Shown piece by piece: positions 1 to 10,372 of a DNA stretch of 64,000 nt. A model generated the notes under the pieces. The model searched no databases and was not told the origin of the DNA. It saw only the letters and a program-made list of their open reading frames with translations. Source of the DNA: Saccopteryx bilineata (taxonomy: Eukaryota; Chordata; Mammalia; Chiroptera; Emballonuridae); assembly GCF_036850765.1 (NCBI RefSeq), contig NC_089493.1, positions 267,084,534 to 267,148,533 of the forward strand, read 5' to 3'. Both the position numbers and the translations under genes were made by a program. The first letter of the stretch is position 1, and each line of letters opens with the position of its first letter.

Positions 1-200
1 CCCGCTTGGGCTCGCAGGTGGCAGGTATCAACGAAGCGATTTCCCAGTGAGCATCTCTGCCTGCCCAGTGTGGACTCAGCCCCATGCCCCCTCCCCAAGT
101 CCCCCCCACACCTCCCCTCTCCCCAAAGTGGAATTGTTGAAGTGTGGCAAGTCCGTGCTCGAGACAATAAAGCTTGTGACTGAGGTCCAGGACCCGTGCA
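1..200 (+). other. possible 3'-terminal exon with poly(A) signal
   Basis: An AG at 16-17 preceded by a short pyrimidine-leaning stretch could be a splice acceptor. One frame then runs to a TGA at 48-50 and would end a protein in V-A-G-I-N-E-A-I-S-Q. A canonical AATAAA lies at 166-171, followed by GT- and T-rich DNA near 175-220, as in a cleavage/polyadenylation site. I do not recognise the C-terminus, and only about 15 codons are visible because the window starts here. It could equally be chance sequence. Confidence 0.3.
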
Positions 201-313
201 ATCATCTGCTTGTCTCTGTCATGGCCTGGGCTCCCCAGCCCCTCCCAGCTGGGGCACCCTGGTGCCAGGGGTTGGTCTCAGTCCTGTTCCTGGTGGGCTG
301 TCAGCTAATTTGA

Positions 314-1405
314 CTCCAATACAAATAGCTGATATAGGCCTCAGAGGGCCTGGCATTGAAGATGTCCCGGGCTGAGCTGCCTCGTTGGATTTAAATCTGA
401 GTCTTAAGCAGAAAGAATCCTGTTTGCAGCAGTTCTTAGGGAGGGGCAGGGGTTTGAATTTGAATCCGTTAGAGTTATAAGTGGGCTTGCAAGAAAAAAA
501 TCAAACACTCTCCTGGGTATGCAGAATAGTGATGTATCGGATTACACAGGTTTGCTGAGTTAGGTGAGAAAGAACACTTGCAGGTTCAGGGAGCTGATCC
601 CAACTCCCCGCAGCGAGCTGTCTATAGGTCAAATGAAGTCAGCGTTTGAGAGCTCTGCGGGCATGTTACAGGCTGTGCGGTCCAGGTGGCCTCCCTGGAA
701 GACTGGACAAGTCCCTCGAGGCTCACAGCTGACTGTGTCCAGAAGCATCGTCCTGAAGTCAGCGCAGTCCTAGAAGAAGCAGTGGGACCTCAAGGGGGAA
801 CAGGACTTGAAGGGAAGGGCCGTGTGCACAGGTGTGGCCAGGGCTCAGGGAGCCCACAAAGGACAGGCCATTGCTACCCGAAGGGGCAGAGCAAGGCGGC
901 TAAGCAAAGGGGCTGTGAATGACCGGGTGAGGACTCCAGCAGGTGGGTGGCCCTGCAGCAAAGGAGCTGGTGGCGCAAACACCCTGGCCCCTCCTGCGGG
1001 CTCCTTCTGCTGACCTCCTCCTGGTGCCTCCCGCAGCCCAGAGCCAAGGCCCGGGGCCTGGCGGGGGGTAGAGGCCGGCCTGGGGCACAGCGAGGATGGA
1101 GAGGGGCAGAGTAGGTGCGAGTGGAGTGCAGTCAGTGCAGTATTCATCACGAGATAGTCAAACAGTGCCCCGTTCTCCTCTGGGCTTCTGCTGCCTTACC
1201 TATAAATGGTCTGCCCTTCCAGAACTCTCTGACCAGCCCAGCATTTGAAATTCAAAGAGCTGCTGCAAACAAGGTTCTTTCCTCTTAACAGCACTGTGAC
1301 CTGTGGTTTCTTTTCATTGTACCGGAGGCACTGGATTAGCCCAGTCACTTGAGGTGATGACACTAAATGTGTCACCTTCCCCAAGGACAGCTTGCTGCAG
1401 GAGAT
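314..1405. other. unique sequence, no gene recognised
   Basis: No repeat or exon is convincing here. The part from about 300 to 480 is AT-richer, with short TAAT and TTTAAAT motifs, and looks like non-coding DNA. The short open frames have no recognisable domain and lack codon bias. Confidence 0.4.
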
Positions 1406-1420
1406 AGAATTAGCTCACTT

Positions 1421-1817
1421 CAGCCTAACCAGGTGGTGGCGCAGTGGATAGAGCATCAGACTGGGACGCAGAAGACCCAGGTTCGAAACTCCAAGGTCAC
1501 TGGCTTGAGTATGGGCTCACCAGCTTGAGCGCAGGGTCGCTGGCTTGAGTGTGGGGTCATGTCTATCTGCCACTCCTCCCCCCTTCTCACTTTTTTGTAT
1601 TGGAAAAATATGACCCCATGGTCACTGGCTTGAGCCCAATGTCGCTGGCTTGAGAAAGGGGTTACTTGCTCTGCTGGAGCCCCTTGGTCAAGGCACATAT
1701 GAGAACACAATGAACAACTAAGGAGCTGCAATGAAGAATTGGTGCTTCTCATCTCTCTCCCTTCCTGTCTGTCCCTCTCTCTGACCCCCTCTCTCTGTCA
1801 AAAAAAAAAAAAAAAAA
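1421..1817 (+). mobile_element. tRNA-derived SINE, family C, chimeric
   Basis: A tRNA-like head (CAGTGGATAGAGCATCAGACTGG, box-B-like GGTTCGAAAC) is followed by repeated GGTCACTGGCTTGAG-type units and an A tail. It is flanked by the 15-bp TSD AGAATTAGCTCACTT at 1406-1420 and 1818-1832. About 60 bases at 1558-1620 match the 3' end of SINE family A (compare 5940-5990) rather than family C, so the copy is a mosaic. Confidence 0.85.
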
Positions 1818-1832
1818 AGAATTAGCTCACTT

Positions 1833-2850
1833 TGGTGGGAACACCATGCCAGGGGCATGCAGTCAGAGAAGACTGATGCCCGACCCACCCGTGGTTCCCA
1901 CTCCAGGAGGCTAACTCAGGCTAACCCCTTGTTTGCCAGTGTGAAGAAGAGGGCGCTGGGTGGGGGAAGGGAAGTGAGGGGAGTTGGCAGGGACTGTTAT
2001 AGGGAGAACGGGAGGGGGGGGGCTGGTGTGTCAGGTGAGGCTGGGGCCAGGCTTCAGTGCAAAGCTTACCTACTGTCACTAAAGCTGAGGGGACCTGCTA
2101 CTTGAGCCCAGGTAGCAGTGAGCTTCAATCTCGGGGAAGGAGCGAAAGCCCTTGTCCGCGCGCACGCATGCACGTGCACGTGCACGTGGTGCGGCATCCA
2201 GGGAGCAGGATGGAAGGAAGGCACCAGAAAGGGGATGAGAGGCCTCCGAGGGGAAAGAGGGACACGGGGTGGCAATGGCAGACTACTACCCAGTGCTGCC
2301 TTCAGGGGCTCCCACCCCTGGGGCAGGAAGCCCCTGGCACGTGGTGTGCAGGGCCTCAGGGAGGTCCGTGCAAAGCTAGAGGTCTGGAGGGCATCCTTGA
2401 CCCTGTAGAGCTGTGACCAGGGGGATGTACCTCTGGCAGAACCATCCTGGGAAGAGCTCAGGCACCGGACACCCTTGGGGTCCAACCTGCCACCCTCTGG
2501 CTTTGCGGGCCATACCCATTGCTCCACTTGCTTGTGGAATGGAAAAATAAAACCAACCTCATGCATGGTGGGGTCTACACGAGACCCCTGAGAAGCCCTT
2601 CGACTAGAGGGTTGGCCGGGTTGTTCCTCCCATTCCCAGCCTATCCAGGAAGTTGCCCCTTCTCCCTCTGTGGGAGCCTGGGAGGCCCCGCCGGCTCTGT
2701 GGGCCCCTCAACAGTGCGGGTTAGGGGTCAGCAGGCTGCTCACACTGTGGAAGGGGCGGCTCCTTGCCCCTCACACGGACATCCCTGCACTGGTACCTCT
2801 GGGGCCAGTGGGCAAGCCCCACACCAGCCCTGTACTGACATTTTTAATTT
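1833..2850. other. unique GC-rich sequence, no gene recognised
   Basis: No interspersed repeat is recognised. Several overlapping open frames exist on both strands because of high GC, but none shows a domain or a consistent coding signature. It includes a short alternating purine-pyrimidine block, listed separately. Confidence 0.4.
2155..2190. promoter_or_regulatory. triple tandem CACGTG E-box in Z-DNA-prone tract
   Basis: Positions 2171-2188 are exactly three head-to-tail copies of the palindrome CACGTG, preceded by CGCGCGCACGCATG. CACGTG is the E-box bound by MYC/MAX, USF and TFE-type factors. The alternating purine-pyrimidine pattern also favours Z-DNA. Function is not shown by the sequence. 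Confidence 0.45.
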
Positions 2851-3540
2851 TTAAGTTTTCAGATAATTTTAGACTGAAAAGCATTGCAAAAATGGCCGAC
2901 TTCCCATGCCCCCTCCACCACCTCCCACCTCCCCTCAGGTTACCCTCCTGCACAACCACAGTTCAGTGGTCCACACTAGAAAACTGACACTGAGAGGATA
3001 CAATTGAGGAAAGGCAGACTGTATTTGGATTTCACTAGTGTTTCCTCTCACGCCGCTTTTCCATTCCAGGATCCCAGCTGGGGTCCCACCTGGTGCGTAT
3101 CCATCGTGTCTCCCTAATCCCCGCAGTAGTTCCTCAGGCTCTCCTGACTTTCCCAACCTTGACACATTTGAAGAGCACAGGCCAGTTATTTTGCTGAGTG
3201 TGCCTCAGTGTGGTTTGTGTGGTCATTTCTCGTGATCAGATCGAGCACAGAGGTCCCGGGCCCGCTCAGCGCACCGTATCGGGGGCACCTGATTTCAGTG
3301 TCTTATTTCCCATGATGATCATTGCACTAAGCTGATTTGCGCTAGGATTCTCCACTGTCAGAGTCTGTAATTTATTTTTGTAATTCGTAACTATTTTATC
3401 CTGTTTTGGAGGAGAGACTTCGAGATTGTGCATACACCCATTTTCTCCTTAAACTTTCACCACTGATTTTTGACTGTTTTAATGGATCTTGCCTGAGGCA
3501 ATTATTACTGTCATATTCTCAGTGATTTTTCTAGTTCCCG
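2850..3540. mobile_element. ancient L1 fragment
   Basis: The order of phrases (TTTTAGACTGAAAAG..., a CC-rich block, TTCCAGGATCCCA..., GTGTCTCC, ...CATTTGAAGAGCAC, TGTTTTGGAGGAGAGAC) is that of a diverged mammalian L1M untranslated segment. There is no open frame. The subfamily is not resolved, and a RepeatMasker comparison would fix orientation. Confidence 0.5.
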
Positions 3541-3554
3541 CATTCTGTCTCCAT

Positions 3555-3892
3555 CTTTTTCTTTTTTTTTTTTAACAGAGACAGAGAGAGAGAGTCAGAG
3601 AGAGGGATAGATAAGGACAGACAGACAGGAACGGAGATGAGGGGCATCAATCATCAGTTTCTCGTTGTGGCACTTTAGTTGTTCATTGATTGCTTTCTCA
3701 TATGTGCCTTGACCGTGGGCCTTCAGCAGACCGAGTAACCCCTTGCTCGAGCCAGTGACCTTAGGTCCAAGCTGGTGAGCTTTGCTCAAACCAGATGAGC
3801 CTGCGCTCAAGCTGGAGACCTCAGGGTCTTGAACCTGGGTCCTCTGCATCCCAGTCTGATGCTCTATCCACTGCGCCACCGCCTGGTCAGGC
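3555..3892 (-). mobile_element. tRNA-derived SINE, family C
   Basis: This is the reverse complement of the family C consensus. It has a T-run, GAGAGA-rich tail, CATCAATCATCAGTTTCTCGTTG body, and a head ending CACTGCGCCACCGCCTGGTCAGG. The 12-bp TSD TTCTGTCTCCAT is at 3543-3554 and 3893-3904. Confidence 0.88.
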
Positions 3893-4024
3893 TTCTGTCT
3901 CCATGAGGAACTGGAATTCTTCTGTAAGGAAGAATTGTCTCCTCTCCCCCATTCATTTATCCAGTTAGTTATTTATATCACGATGGCTGCGTGGATATTT
4001 ATTTTATACTTTGGTTATTATTTA

Positions 4025-4437
4025 TTTATTTATTTATTATTTTTTTCTTTTTTTCATTTTTCTGAAGCTGGAAACAGGGAGAGACAGTCAGACAGACTCC
4101 CGCATGCGCCCGACCGGGATCCACCCGGCACGCCCACCATGGGGCAACGCTCTGCCCACCAGGGGGGGATGCTCTGCCCATCCTGGGCATCGCCATGTTG
4201 CAACCAGAGCCACTCTAGTGCCTGGGGCAGAGGCCACAGAGCCATCCCCAGCGCCCGGGCCATCTTTGCTCCAATGGAGCCTTGGCTGCGGGAGGGGAAG
4301 AGAGAGACAGAGAGGAAAGCGCGGTGGAGGGGTGGAGAAGCAAATGGGCGCTTCTCCTGTGTGCCCTGGCCGGGAATTGAACCCGGGTCCTCCGCACGCT
4401 AGGCCGACGCTCTACCGCTGAGCCAACTGGCCAGGGC
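4025..4437 (-). mobile_element. tRNA-derived SINE, family A, full length
   Basis: It reads, reversed, from a CCCTGGCCAGTTGGCTCAGC tRNA-like head through the GCTCCATTGGAGC hairpin and GGGGATGGCTC body to the CTGGAAAC/AGAAAAATG tail. The TSD CTTTGGTTATTATTTA is at 4009-4024 and 4438-4453. Apparent open frames across it are SINE shadows. Confidence 0.9.
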
Positions 4438-4853
4438 CTTTGGTTATTATTTAATACTTACCATATTTACTTTGTTTTCCGAGTTGTGCTGGCTTTGGCC
4501 ATTGGCAGCCCTTTCCGTTGGCTCTCCTGTGTCTTTGACACGCCCCCTCCTTTTGTTCTTTGAGCACTTCCTTACTTCCTGGTACCACAATATGCTCCCA
4601 GCTCATCTTGTAGTTTTCCTGCTGCAGCCCTGTAATCAGTCACTGAAATGTGAGCCTAAAGCATAAGCAACCAACGGGAAAAAATAGATTAATTGAACTC
4701 CACTAAAACGTAATTTTTTTTTTTTGCACCAAAGGGTACCCATCAAATGTGAGAAAATGCTTGCAAATCATTTATCTGATAAGGATCTAGCATCCATAAT
4801 ATATTAAGGAATATATTAGACAACTAAACAATAAGAAGGCAACCCAATTTAGC

Positions 4854-5040
4854 CCTTGCTGCATGGCTCTGTTGGTTAGAGCATCATCCCGATACACCAA
4901 GGTTGCAGGTTCGATCCTCAGAGCACATACAAGAGGCAACCAATGAAAGCATTACTAAGTGGAACAAATTGATGTTTCTCTCTCTCTTTCTCTCTCAAAT
5001 CAATATATACCTTTTAATTTAAAAAAAATTTAAAAATAAA
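4854..5040 (+). mobile_element. tRNA-derived SINE, family D (old)
   Basis: A diverged tRNA-like head (GTTGGTTAGAGCATCATCCCG, GGTTCGATCC) is followed by ATTGATGTTTCTCTCTC and CAAATCAATA. It resembles the general vesper-bat (VES-type) SINE layout, from memory. No clear TSD remains. It sits inside the L1 remnant. Confidence 0.65.
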
Positions 5041-5618
5041 GGATTTGAAAACACATCTTTCCAGAGCATATACAGATGTCCAATAAGCACATGAAAAAGA
5101 TGCTCAGTCTCATTAGTGATTAGGAAATGCAACTCAAAACCTTACTGAGATACCACGTCCCATGCACTAGAATGGCTAAAACAATAACTGTTGACAAGGA
5201 TGTGGAGAAATCAGAACTCTCATACATTGCTGGTGGGAATGTAAAAATGACACAGCCACTTTGGAAAATAGTTTGGCAGTTTCTCAAACTATTAAACATC
5301 TAGTTACCATATGACCTAGCATTTTTACTCCTAGGTACATATCCAAGATAAATTAAAACATGTCAACACAAAAATTTGTACATAAATGCTCACAGTAGCA
5401 TTTTTCATAATAGCCAAAAAGCAGAAACAACATAAATGTCCACCAGTGAAGGAATGGATAAAGTGTAATATAGCCATCCAATGAACAGTATTCAGCCATA
5501 GAAGGTCATGAAGTACTGATAACGTGCGACAACATGGATGAACCACCAAAATGTGAAAGGGAAAATGGGGAGAAACTGCTCAATGATAAGAGACTTTGGG
5601 GTGATGAAAATGTTTTGG

Positions 5619-5996
5619 GGCCCTGGCCGGTTGGCTCTGTAGTAGAGTGTCAGCCTAGTGTGTGGAAGTCCCAGGTTTGATTCCCGGCCAGGGCACACAG
5701 GAGAAGCGCCCATCTGCTTTTCCACCCCTCCCCCTCTCCTTTCTCTCTGTCTCTCTCTTCCCCTCCCGCAGCCAAGGCTCCATTGGAGCAAAGTTTTCCT
5801 GGGCGCTGAAGACAGCTCCATGGCCTCCACCTCAGGTGCTAGAATGGCTCCAGCTGCAGCGGAGCAACGCCCCAGATGGGCAAAGCATCGCCCCCTGGTG
5901 GGCATGCCAGGTGGATCCAAGTCAGGCTCATGCAGGAGTCTGTCTATCTGCCACCCCTCCCCCCTTCTCACTTTTTTGTATTGGAAAAATACAAAA
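5619..5996 (+). mobile_element. tRNA-derived SINE, family A
   Basis: A CCCTGGCCGGTTGGCTCTG head, GATTCCCGGCC box B, CCATTGGAGCAAAG and a CTCF-like CGCCCCCTGGTGGGC block are present. The 3' end TATTGGAAAAATAC differs from the usual CAGCTTCAGAAAAATAC. Imperfect TSD AATGTTTTGG / AATGCTTTGG flanks it. It is nested in the L1 remnant. Confidence 0.85.
5885..5904 (-). promoter_or_regulatory. CTCF-like motif in SINE A
   Basis: The minus strand reads TGCCCACCAGGGGGCGATGC, about 17 of 20 identical to the well-known CTCF core consensus. Binding is a prediction only. Confidence 0.5.
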
Positions 5997-6387
5997 AAAA
6001 TGCTTTGGACTAGAGGTGGTGGTTGCACAACCTTAGAAATGTATTGAATGTCCCCTTTAAATGATTAATTTTATGTTACGTAATTTTCACCTCAATCAGT
6101 TATTTTTTAAAAAAGAAATGTTACATTATGATGATTGCCGTGTTTCCACATGTTACCAGTAAGATTGTGGAAAGAGTGAGATTTGTTTATATTAACACCA
6201 AACTGTGTTAGGAATCTTCCTTAAAGAATGATATGTGCATATTTTTATTTTTTCGGATAATTTCTGGGGGAACAATCGGTTGGTCATGCTAACAGAAGAA
6301 AAAAGGAGGGAAAAGTACCAAGAACCATTTCAGCAACTGCACTAGATTTGGGTGAGGGGAGAGCTGGGAAGGAGATGAATGAATCTT

Positions 6388-7000
6388 TCATTTTTTTCAC
6401 TTTTAATTGTAAAAGTCACCTAACATAGAATTTAACATCTTAGCCATTTTAAAGTGTACAGTTCAATAGTGTCAACTATGTTCACATGGTTTTGCCACGG
6501 ATCTCCAGAACGTTTTCATCTTGCAACACAGAAACTCTATTCAACAGCTCTCCACCCCCCACCCCAGCCCTGGCCACCACCATTCTACTCTCTATGTCTA
6601 CAAGTTAGAGTACTCTAGTTTTCTCATGTAAGTGGAATCATACCATATTTACCCTTTTGTGACTGGTCTCTTTCACTTAGCATAATGTCTTCAGGGTCCA
6701 TCCATGTCACAAATCCTGGTCACAAATGCCAGGATTTCCTTTATAAGGCTGAATAATAGTTCATTTCATATATATACCGTTTTTTTCTTTTTTCATTTGC
6801 CACTACTTATCATTTTCTTTTCTCCCCAGCTTTATTGGGGTATAGTTTATTTAAGGTATACAACATGATGTTTTAATATACGTGTACATTGTGAAATGAT
6901 TACCACAATCAAGCTAATTAAACACATCGTAGTTATGATGATCCAGGCTAAAATCCTGCTGATCGGAGAGCATGGCATCTGAAGATTTGCTGGTAGGGTT
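6388..7000. mobile_element. ancient L1-derived fragment
   Basis: Phrases such as AAAGTGTACAGTTCAATAGTG, CTCCAGAACGTTTTCATCTTGC, GGAATCATACCATATTTACC and TTTATTGGGGTATAG are typical of diverged mammalian L1M segments. No coding capacity is left. Confidence 0.55.
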
Positions 7001-7020
7001 TTTATTTTCTGTTCTTTTTT

Positions 7021-7267
7021 TTTTTTTTTGTATTTTTCTGAAGCTGGAAACGGGGAGAGACAGTCAGACAGACTCCCGCATGCGCCCGACCGGGATCCAC
7101 TCGGCACGCCCACCAGGGGCAATGCTCTGCCCACCAGGGGGCAATGCTCTGCCCCTCCGGGGCGTCGCTCTGCCGCGACCAGAGAGCCACTCTAGCGCCT
7201 GGGGCAGAGGCCAAGGAGCCATCCCCAGCGCCCGGACGCTCTACCGCTGAGCCAACCGGCCAGGGCC
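7021..7267 (-). mobile_element. SINE family A with internal deletion
   Basis: The 3' part and the head terminus are present, but about 140 bases between CCAGCGCCCGG and ACGCTCTACC are missing. The 18-bp TSD TATTTTCTGTTCTTTTTT is at 7003-7020 and 7268-7285. The TSD shows it inserted as one unit, so the deletion arose before or after insertion. Confidence 0.85.
7128..7147 (+). promoter_or_regulatory. CTCF-like motif in SINE A
   Basis: TGCCCACCAGGGGGCAATGC is the family A motif with one CpG decayed (GGCG to GGCA). It is likely a weaker match than the intact copies. Confidence 0.4.
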
Positions 7268-7307
7268 TATTTTCTGTTCTTTTTTTAGTAAGAAAAGAAT
7301 AATTTTT

Positions 7308-7429
7308 TTTTTTGTATTTTTTTTTCTGAAGCTGGAAACGGGGAGAGACAGTCAGACAGACTCCCGCATGCGCCCGACCGGGATTCACCCAGCACGCCCA
7401 CCAGGGGCAGACGCTCTGCCCACCAGGGG
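7308..7429 (-). mobile_element. 5'-truncated SINE family A
   Basis: Only the 3' 120 bases of family A are present. The TSD AGAAAAGAATAATTTTT is at 7291-7307 and 7430-7446. True 5' truncation with a TSD is common for L1 but less so for SINEs. Confidence 0.85.
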
Positions 7430-7513
7430 AGAAAAGAATAATTTTTAGGAGGTTATTCTTCTGATAACACTCATTATCCAACTTAATAAAATGACATTAA
7501 AATTTCAAGTAGA

Positions 7514-7704
7514 GCCTGACCTGTGGTGGCGCAGTGGATAAAGCGTCGACCTGGAAATGCTGAGGTCGCCGGTTCGAAACCCTGGGCTTGCCTGGTCAAG
7601 GCACATATGGGAGTTGATGCTTCCAGCTCCTCCTCCCTTCTCTCTCTCTGTCTCTCTCCCCTCTAAAAATGAATAAATAAAATTTTAAAAAAAATTAAAA
7701 AAAA
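7514..7704 (+). mobile_element. tRNA-derived SINE, family B
   Basis: The head CCTGACCTGTGGTGGCGCAG is followed by GTCGACCTGGAAATGCTGAG, box-B-like GGTTCGAAACC, a CT-rich stretch and ATGAATAAATAAA. TSD AATTTCAAGTAGA lies on both sides (near 7501-7513 and 7705-7717). Confidence 0.88.
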
Positions 7705-8141
7705 AATTTCAAGTAGAAGAAATACCAACTCCCAGGTTCAGGTGGAGAACCCACCACGCAGCCTCTGCCAACTTCCCAATATAATAACCACGACACCTAA
7801 GGCTTCAATGGGAGTCACTGAATCGGGGTCGTTATTTTTTAATGTTCTATAAAGAAATGATCCTTCATAATTTGGGGGGTGTTTGGAATATTTAATAAGT
7901 TTTTGTTTTCTTTTTTATTGGGGATTAATTTACATGAATAAAGTGCAAAAACTTAGATGCCTAGATTGATGGATTTTTACATGAGATAACTAAGCAAGCT
8001 CCTTTGTTTCCCTGCCCAACACATACTCACCCCCCCACACACACACACTAAGAAATAAACAATGTTTAAAAAAAAAAAAGAAAGAAACACTGTTTCTACC
8101 TCTGTCATCATAGATGAGTTTTCCTTATGTACTCTTTGGAG

Positions 8142-8915
8142 CAGGGGTCCCCAAACTTTTTACACAGGGAGCCAGTTCACTGTCCCTCAGACTGTTGGAG
8201 GGCCGGACTACAAAAAAGACTATAAACAAATCTCTATGCACACTGCACATATCTTATTTTAAAGTAAAAAAACAAAATGGTGCCCTGGCCGGTTGGCTCA
8301 GCGGTAGAGCATCGGCCTGGAGTGCGGGGGACCCGGGTTCGATTCCCTGCCAGGGCACATAGGAGAAGCGCCCATTTGCTTCTCCACCTCCCCCCCTCCT
8401 TCCTCTCTGTCTCTCTCTTCCCCTCTCGCAGCCAAGGCTCCATTGGAGCAAAGATGGCCCGGGCGCTGGGGATGGCTCCTTGGCCTCTGCCCCAGGCGCT
8501 AGAGTGGCTCTGGTTGTGGCAGAGCGACACCCCAAAGGGGCAGAGCATCGCCCCCTGGTGGGAAGAGCGTCGCCCCTGGTGGGCATGCCGGGTGGATCCC
8601 GGTCGGGCACATGTGGGAGTCTGTCTGACTGTCTCTCCCCGTTTCCAGCTTCAGAAAAATACAAAAAACAAAACAAAACAAAAAACCCCCCACAAAATGG
8701 GATATTTAAAATAAAGAACAAGTAAATTTAAATCAACAAACTGACCAGTACTTCAATGGGAACTATGGGCCTGCTTTTGGCTAATAAGATGGTCAATGTG
8801 CTCCTCTCACTGACTACCAATGAAAGAGGTGCCCCTTCTAGAAGTGCGGCGGGGGCCGGATAAATGGCCTCAGGGGGCCGCATGCGGCCAGCGGGCCGTA
8901 GTTTGGGGACACCTG
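8142..8915 (+). mobile_element. non-autonomous hAT element (family 1) carrying a SINE
   Basis: Termini are CAGGGGTCCCCAAACT and AGTTTGGGGACACCTG, flanked by the perfect 8-bp TSD CTTTGGAG at 8134-8141 and 8916-8923. There is no transposase frame. Without the nested SINE (8282-8692) the element is about 360 bp. Two relatives are at 52127-52867 and 54918-55113. Confidence 0.88.
8282..8692 (+). mobile_element. SINE family A inside hAT element
   Basis: A complete head-to-tail family A copy with the tail AAAACAAAACAAAAC and a short TSD ACAAAATGG on each side. A CTCF-like motif lies at 8545-8564. Its presence inside the hAT element shows that family A was active after the hAT insertion. Confidence 0.88.
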
Positions 8916-9250
8916 CTTTGGAGTCTGGGTGTTTGTTAGCTCACATTACACCTGTGAGATTCATCTCTTTCTTGTGTGTGTAGCAATCATCCATTCTTAT
9001 TGCTGTGTGGTATTCCATTGGGCAAGTGTACCACAATTTATTCATCTATTCTCCTCTCTCGGGTAATATTTATTATTTTTTAATTACGATAAAATTGAAA
9101 TATAACAGTATATTAGTTTCAGTGTACAACATAATGATTCTATATATGTATCTATTCTGAAATGATTACCACAGTAAGTCTAGCCAACATCCATCACCAC
9201 AGAGTCACGATTTTTTTCTTGTGATAGGAACTTTTAAGATCCACTCTCTT

Positions 9251-9585
9251 GCCTGACTGGTGGTGGTGCAGTAGATAGAGCATCGACCTGGGATGCTGAG
9301 GACCCAGGTTCAAAACCCAAGGTGCCAGCTTTAGTGCAGGCTCACCAGCTAGAGCACGGGGTTCCAGGATTGAGCATAAAATCATCGACATGACCCCAAG
9401 GTCACTGGCTTGAGCCCATGGTTGCTGGCTTGAGCAAGGGGTCACTGGCTCGGCTTCCCCTTCTCTTGGCTCAGTCCTCAGGTCAAGGCACGTATGAGAA
9501 GCAATCAATGAACAACTAAAATGCCACAATTATGAGTTGATGCTTGTCATCTTTCCTTTCCTGTCTCTCTCTCTCAAAAAAAAAA
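9251..9585 (+). mobile_element. tRNA-derived SINE, family C variant
   Basis: A CCTGACTGGTGGTGGTGCAG head with GGTTCAAAACCC is followed by repeated GGTCACTGGCTTGAGC-type units and an A tail. The 9-bp TSD CACTCTCTT is at 9242-9250 and 9588-9596. Confidence 0.82.
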
Positions 9586-10003
9586 TTCACTCTCTTAACA
9601 ACTTTCAAATAAATGTACAATACAGTATTATAACTATAGTCACCATGCTGTACATTATATCCCATGAGTTATTTACTTTGTAACTGGAAGTTTGTACCTT
9701 CTGATCCCCTTCACCCATTTCACTCACCCCTCCCACCCACCCCCAACCCCCACCTCTGGCAACTACCAATCTGTTCTCTGTGTCTATGGCTTGGTAGGTT
9801 TTTTTTGTTTTTATTTTTTTTAGATTCCACACATAAGTGAGAGCATACAGCATTTGTCTTTATCCATTCTCCTGATGCATCACTGGCTTAGAAATATTGT
9901 ATACTATACCCACAAAGATGTAGGAAAACATGAAGGTTCACAACACTATACAATAAGATGGATAGACAATCTGATGCTAGGATCTGAGAGATGTGGTGAC
10001 ATT

Positions 10004-10372
10004 TTTTTTTTTTCATTTTTCTGAAGCTGGAAACGGGGAGGCAGTCAGACAGACTCCCGCATGCGCCCGACCGGGATCCACCCGGCATGCCCACCAGGGG
10101 GCAATGCTTTGCCCCTCTGGGGCATCGCTCTGTTGTGTCCAGAGCCATTCTAGCGCCTGAGGCAGAGGCCACAGAGCCATCCCCAGCGCCTGGGCCATCT
10201 TTGCTCCAATGGAGCTTCGCTGCGGGAGGAGAAGAGAGAGACAGAGAGGAAGGAGAGGGAAAGAGGTGGAGAAGCAAATGGGCGCCTCTCCTGTGTGCCC
10301 TGGCCGGGACTCGAACCCGGGACTCCTGTACGCCAGACTGACGCTCTACCGCTGAGCCAACTGGCCAGGGCC
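10004..10372 (-). mobile_element. tRNA-derived SINE, family A
   Basis: Full-length reverse copy with the perfect 15-bp TSD AGATGTGGTGACATT at 9989-10003 and 10373-10387. A CTCF-like TGCCCACCAGGGGGCAATGC lies at 10088-10107. Confidence 0.9.

Larger units (their letters stand above)
4670..6115 (+). mobile_element. old L1 3' end, ORF2 remnant, interrupted by two SINEs
   Basis: The pieces 4680-4853, 5041-5618 and 5997-6115 follow the usual L1 ORF2 C-terminal nucleotide order. They contain ...CTGATAAGGATCTAGC..., ATGTCCAATAAGCACATGAAAA, GATGTGGAGAAATCAGAAC, CATTGCTGGTGGGAATG and ATTCAGCCATAGAAGG. The copy is diverged, frame-broken and non-functional. SINEs at 4854-5040 and 5619-5996 inserted later. 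Confidence 0.75.
7890..9990. mobile_element. ancient L1 mosaic, interrupted
   Basis: Segments at 7890-8133, 8924-9241 and 9597-9990 are diverged L1 pieces (TTTTTATTGGGGATTAATTTAC, GTGGTATTCCATTGGGC, TGAAATGATTACCACAG, CACATAAGTGAGAGCATACAG). They were split by a hAT element at 8142-8915 and a SINE at 9251-9585. No open frame survives. Confidence 0.55.

Noticed and set aside
1440..1500. tRNA gene at SINE heads (box A and box B present)
   Set aside because: Heads lack a full cloverleaf and are followed by SINE bodies, A tails and TSDs, so they are retroposed SINEs and not tRNA genes.
3935..4421. Overlapping 130-155-codon frames, and similar ones over all family A SINEs
   Set aside because: The same peptide phrases recur at every SINE A copy in both orientations. 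They are shadows of the SINE.
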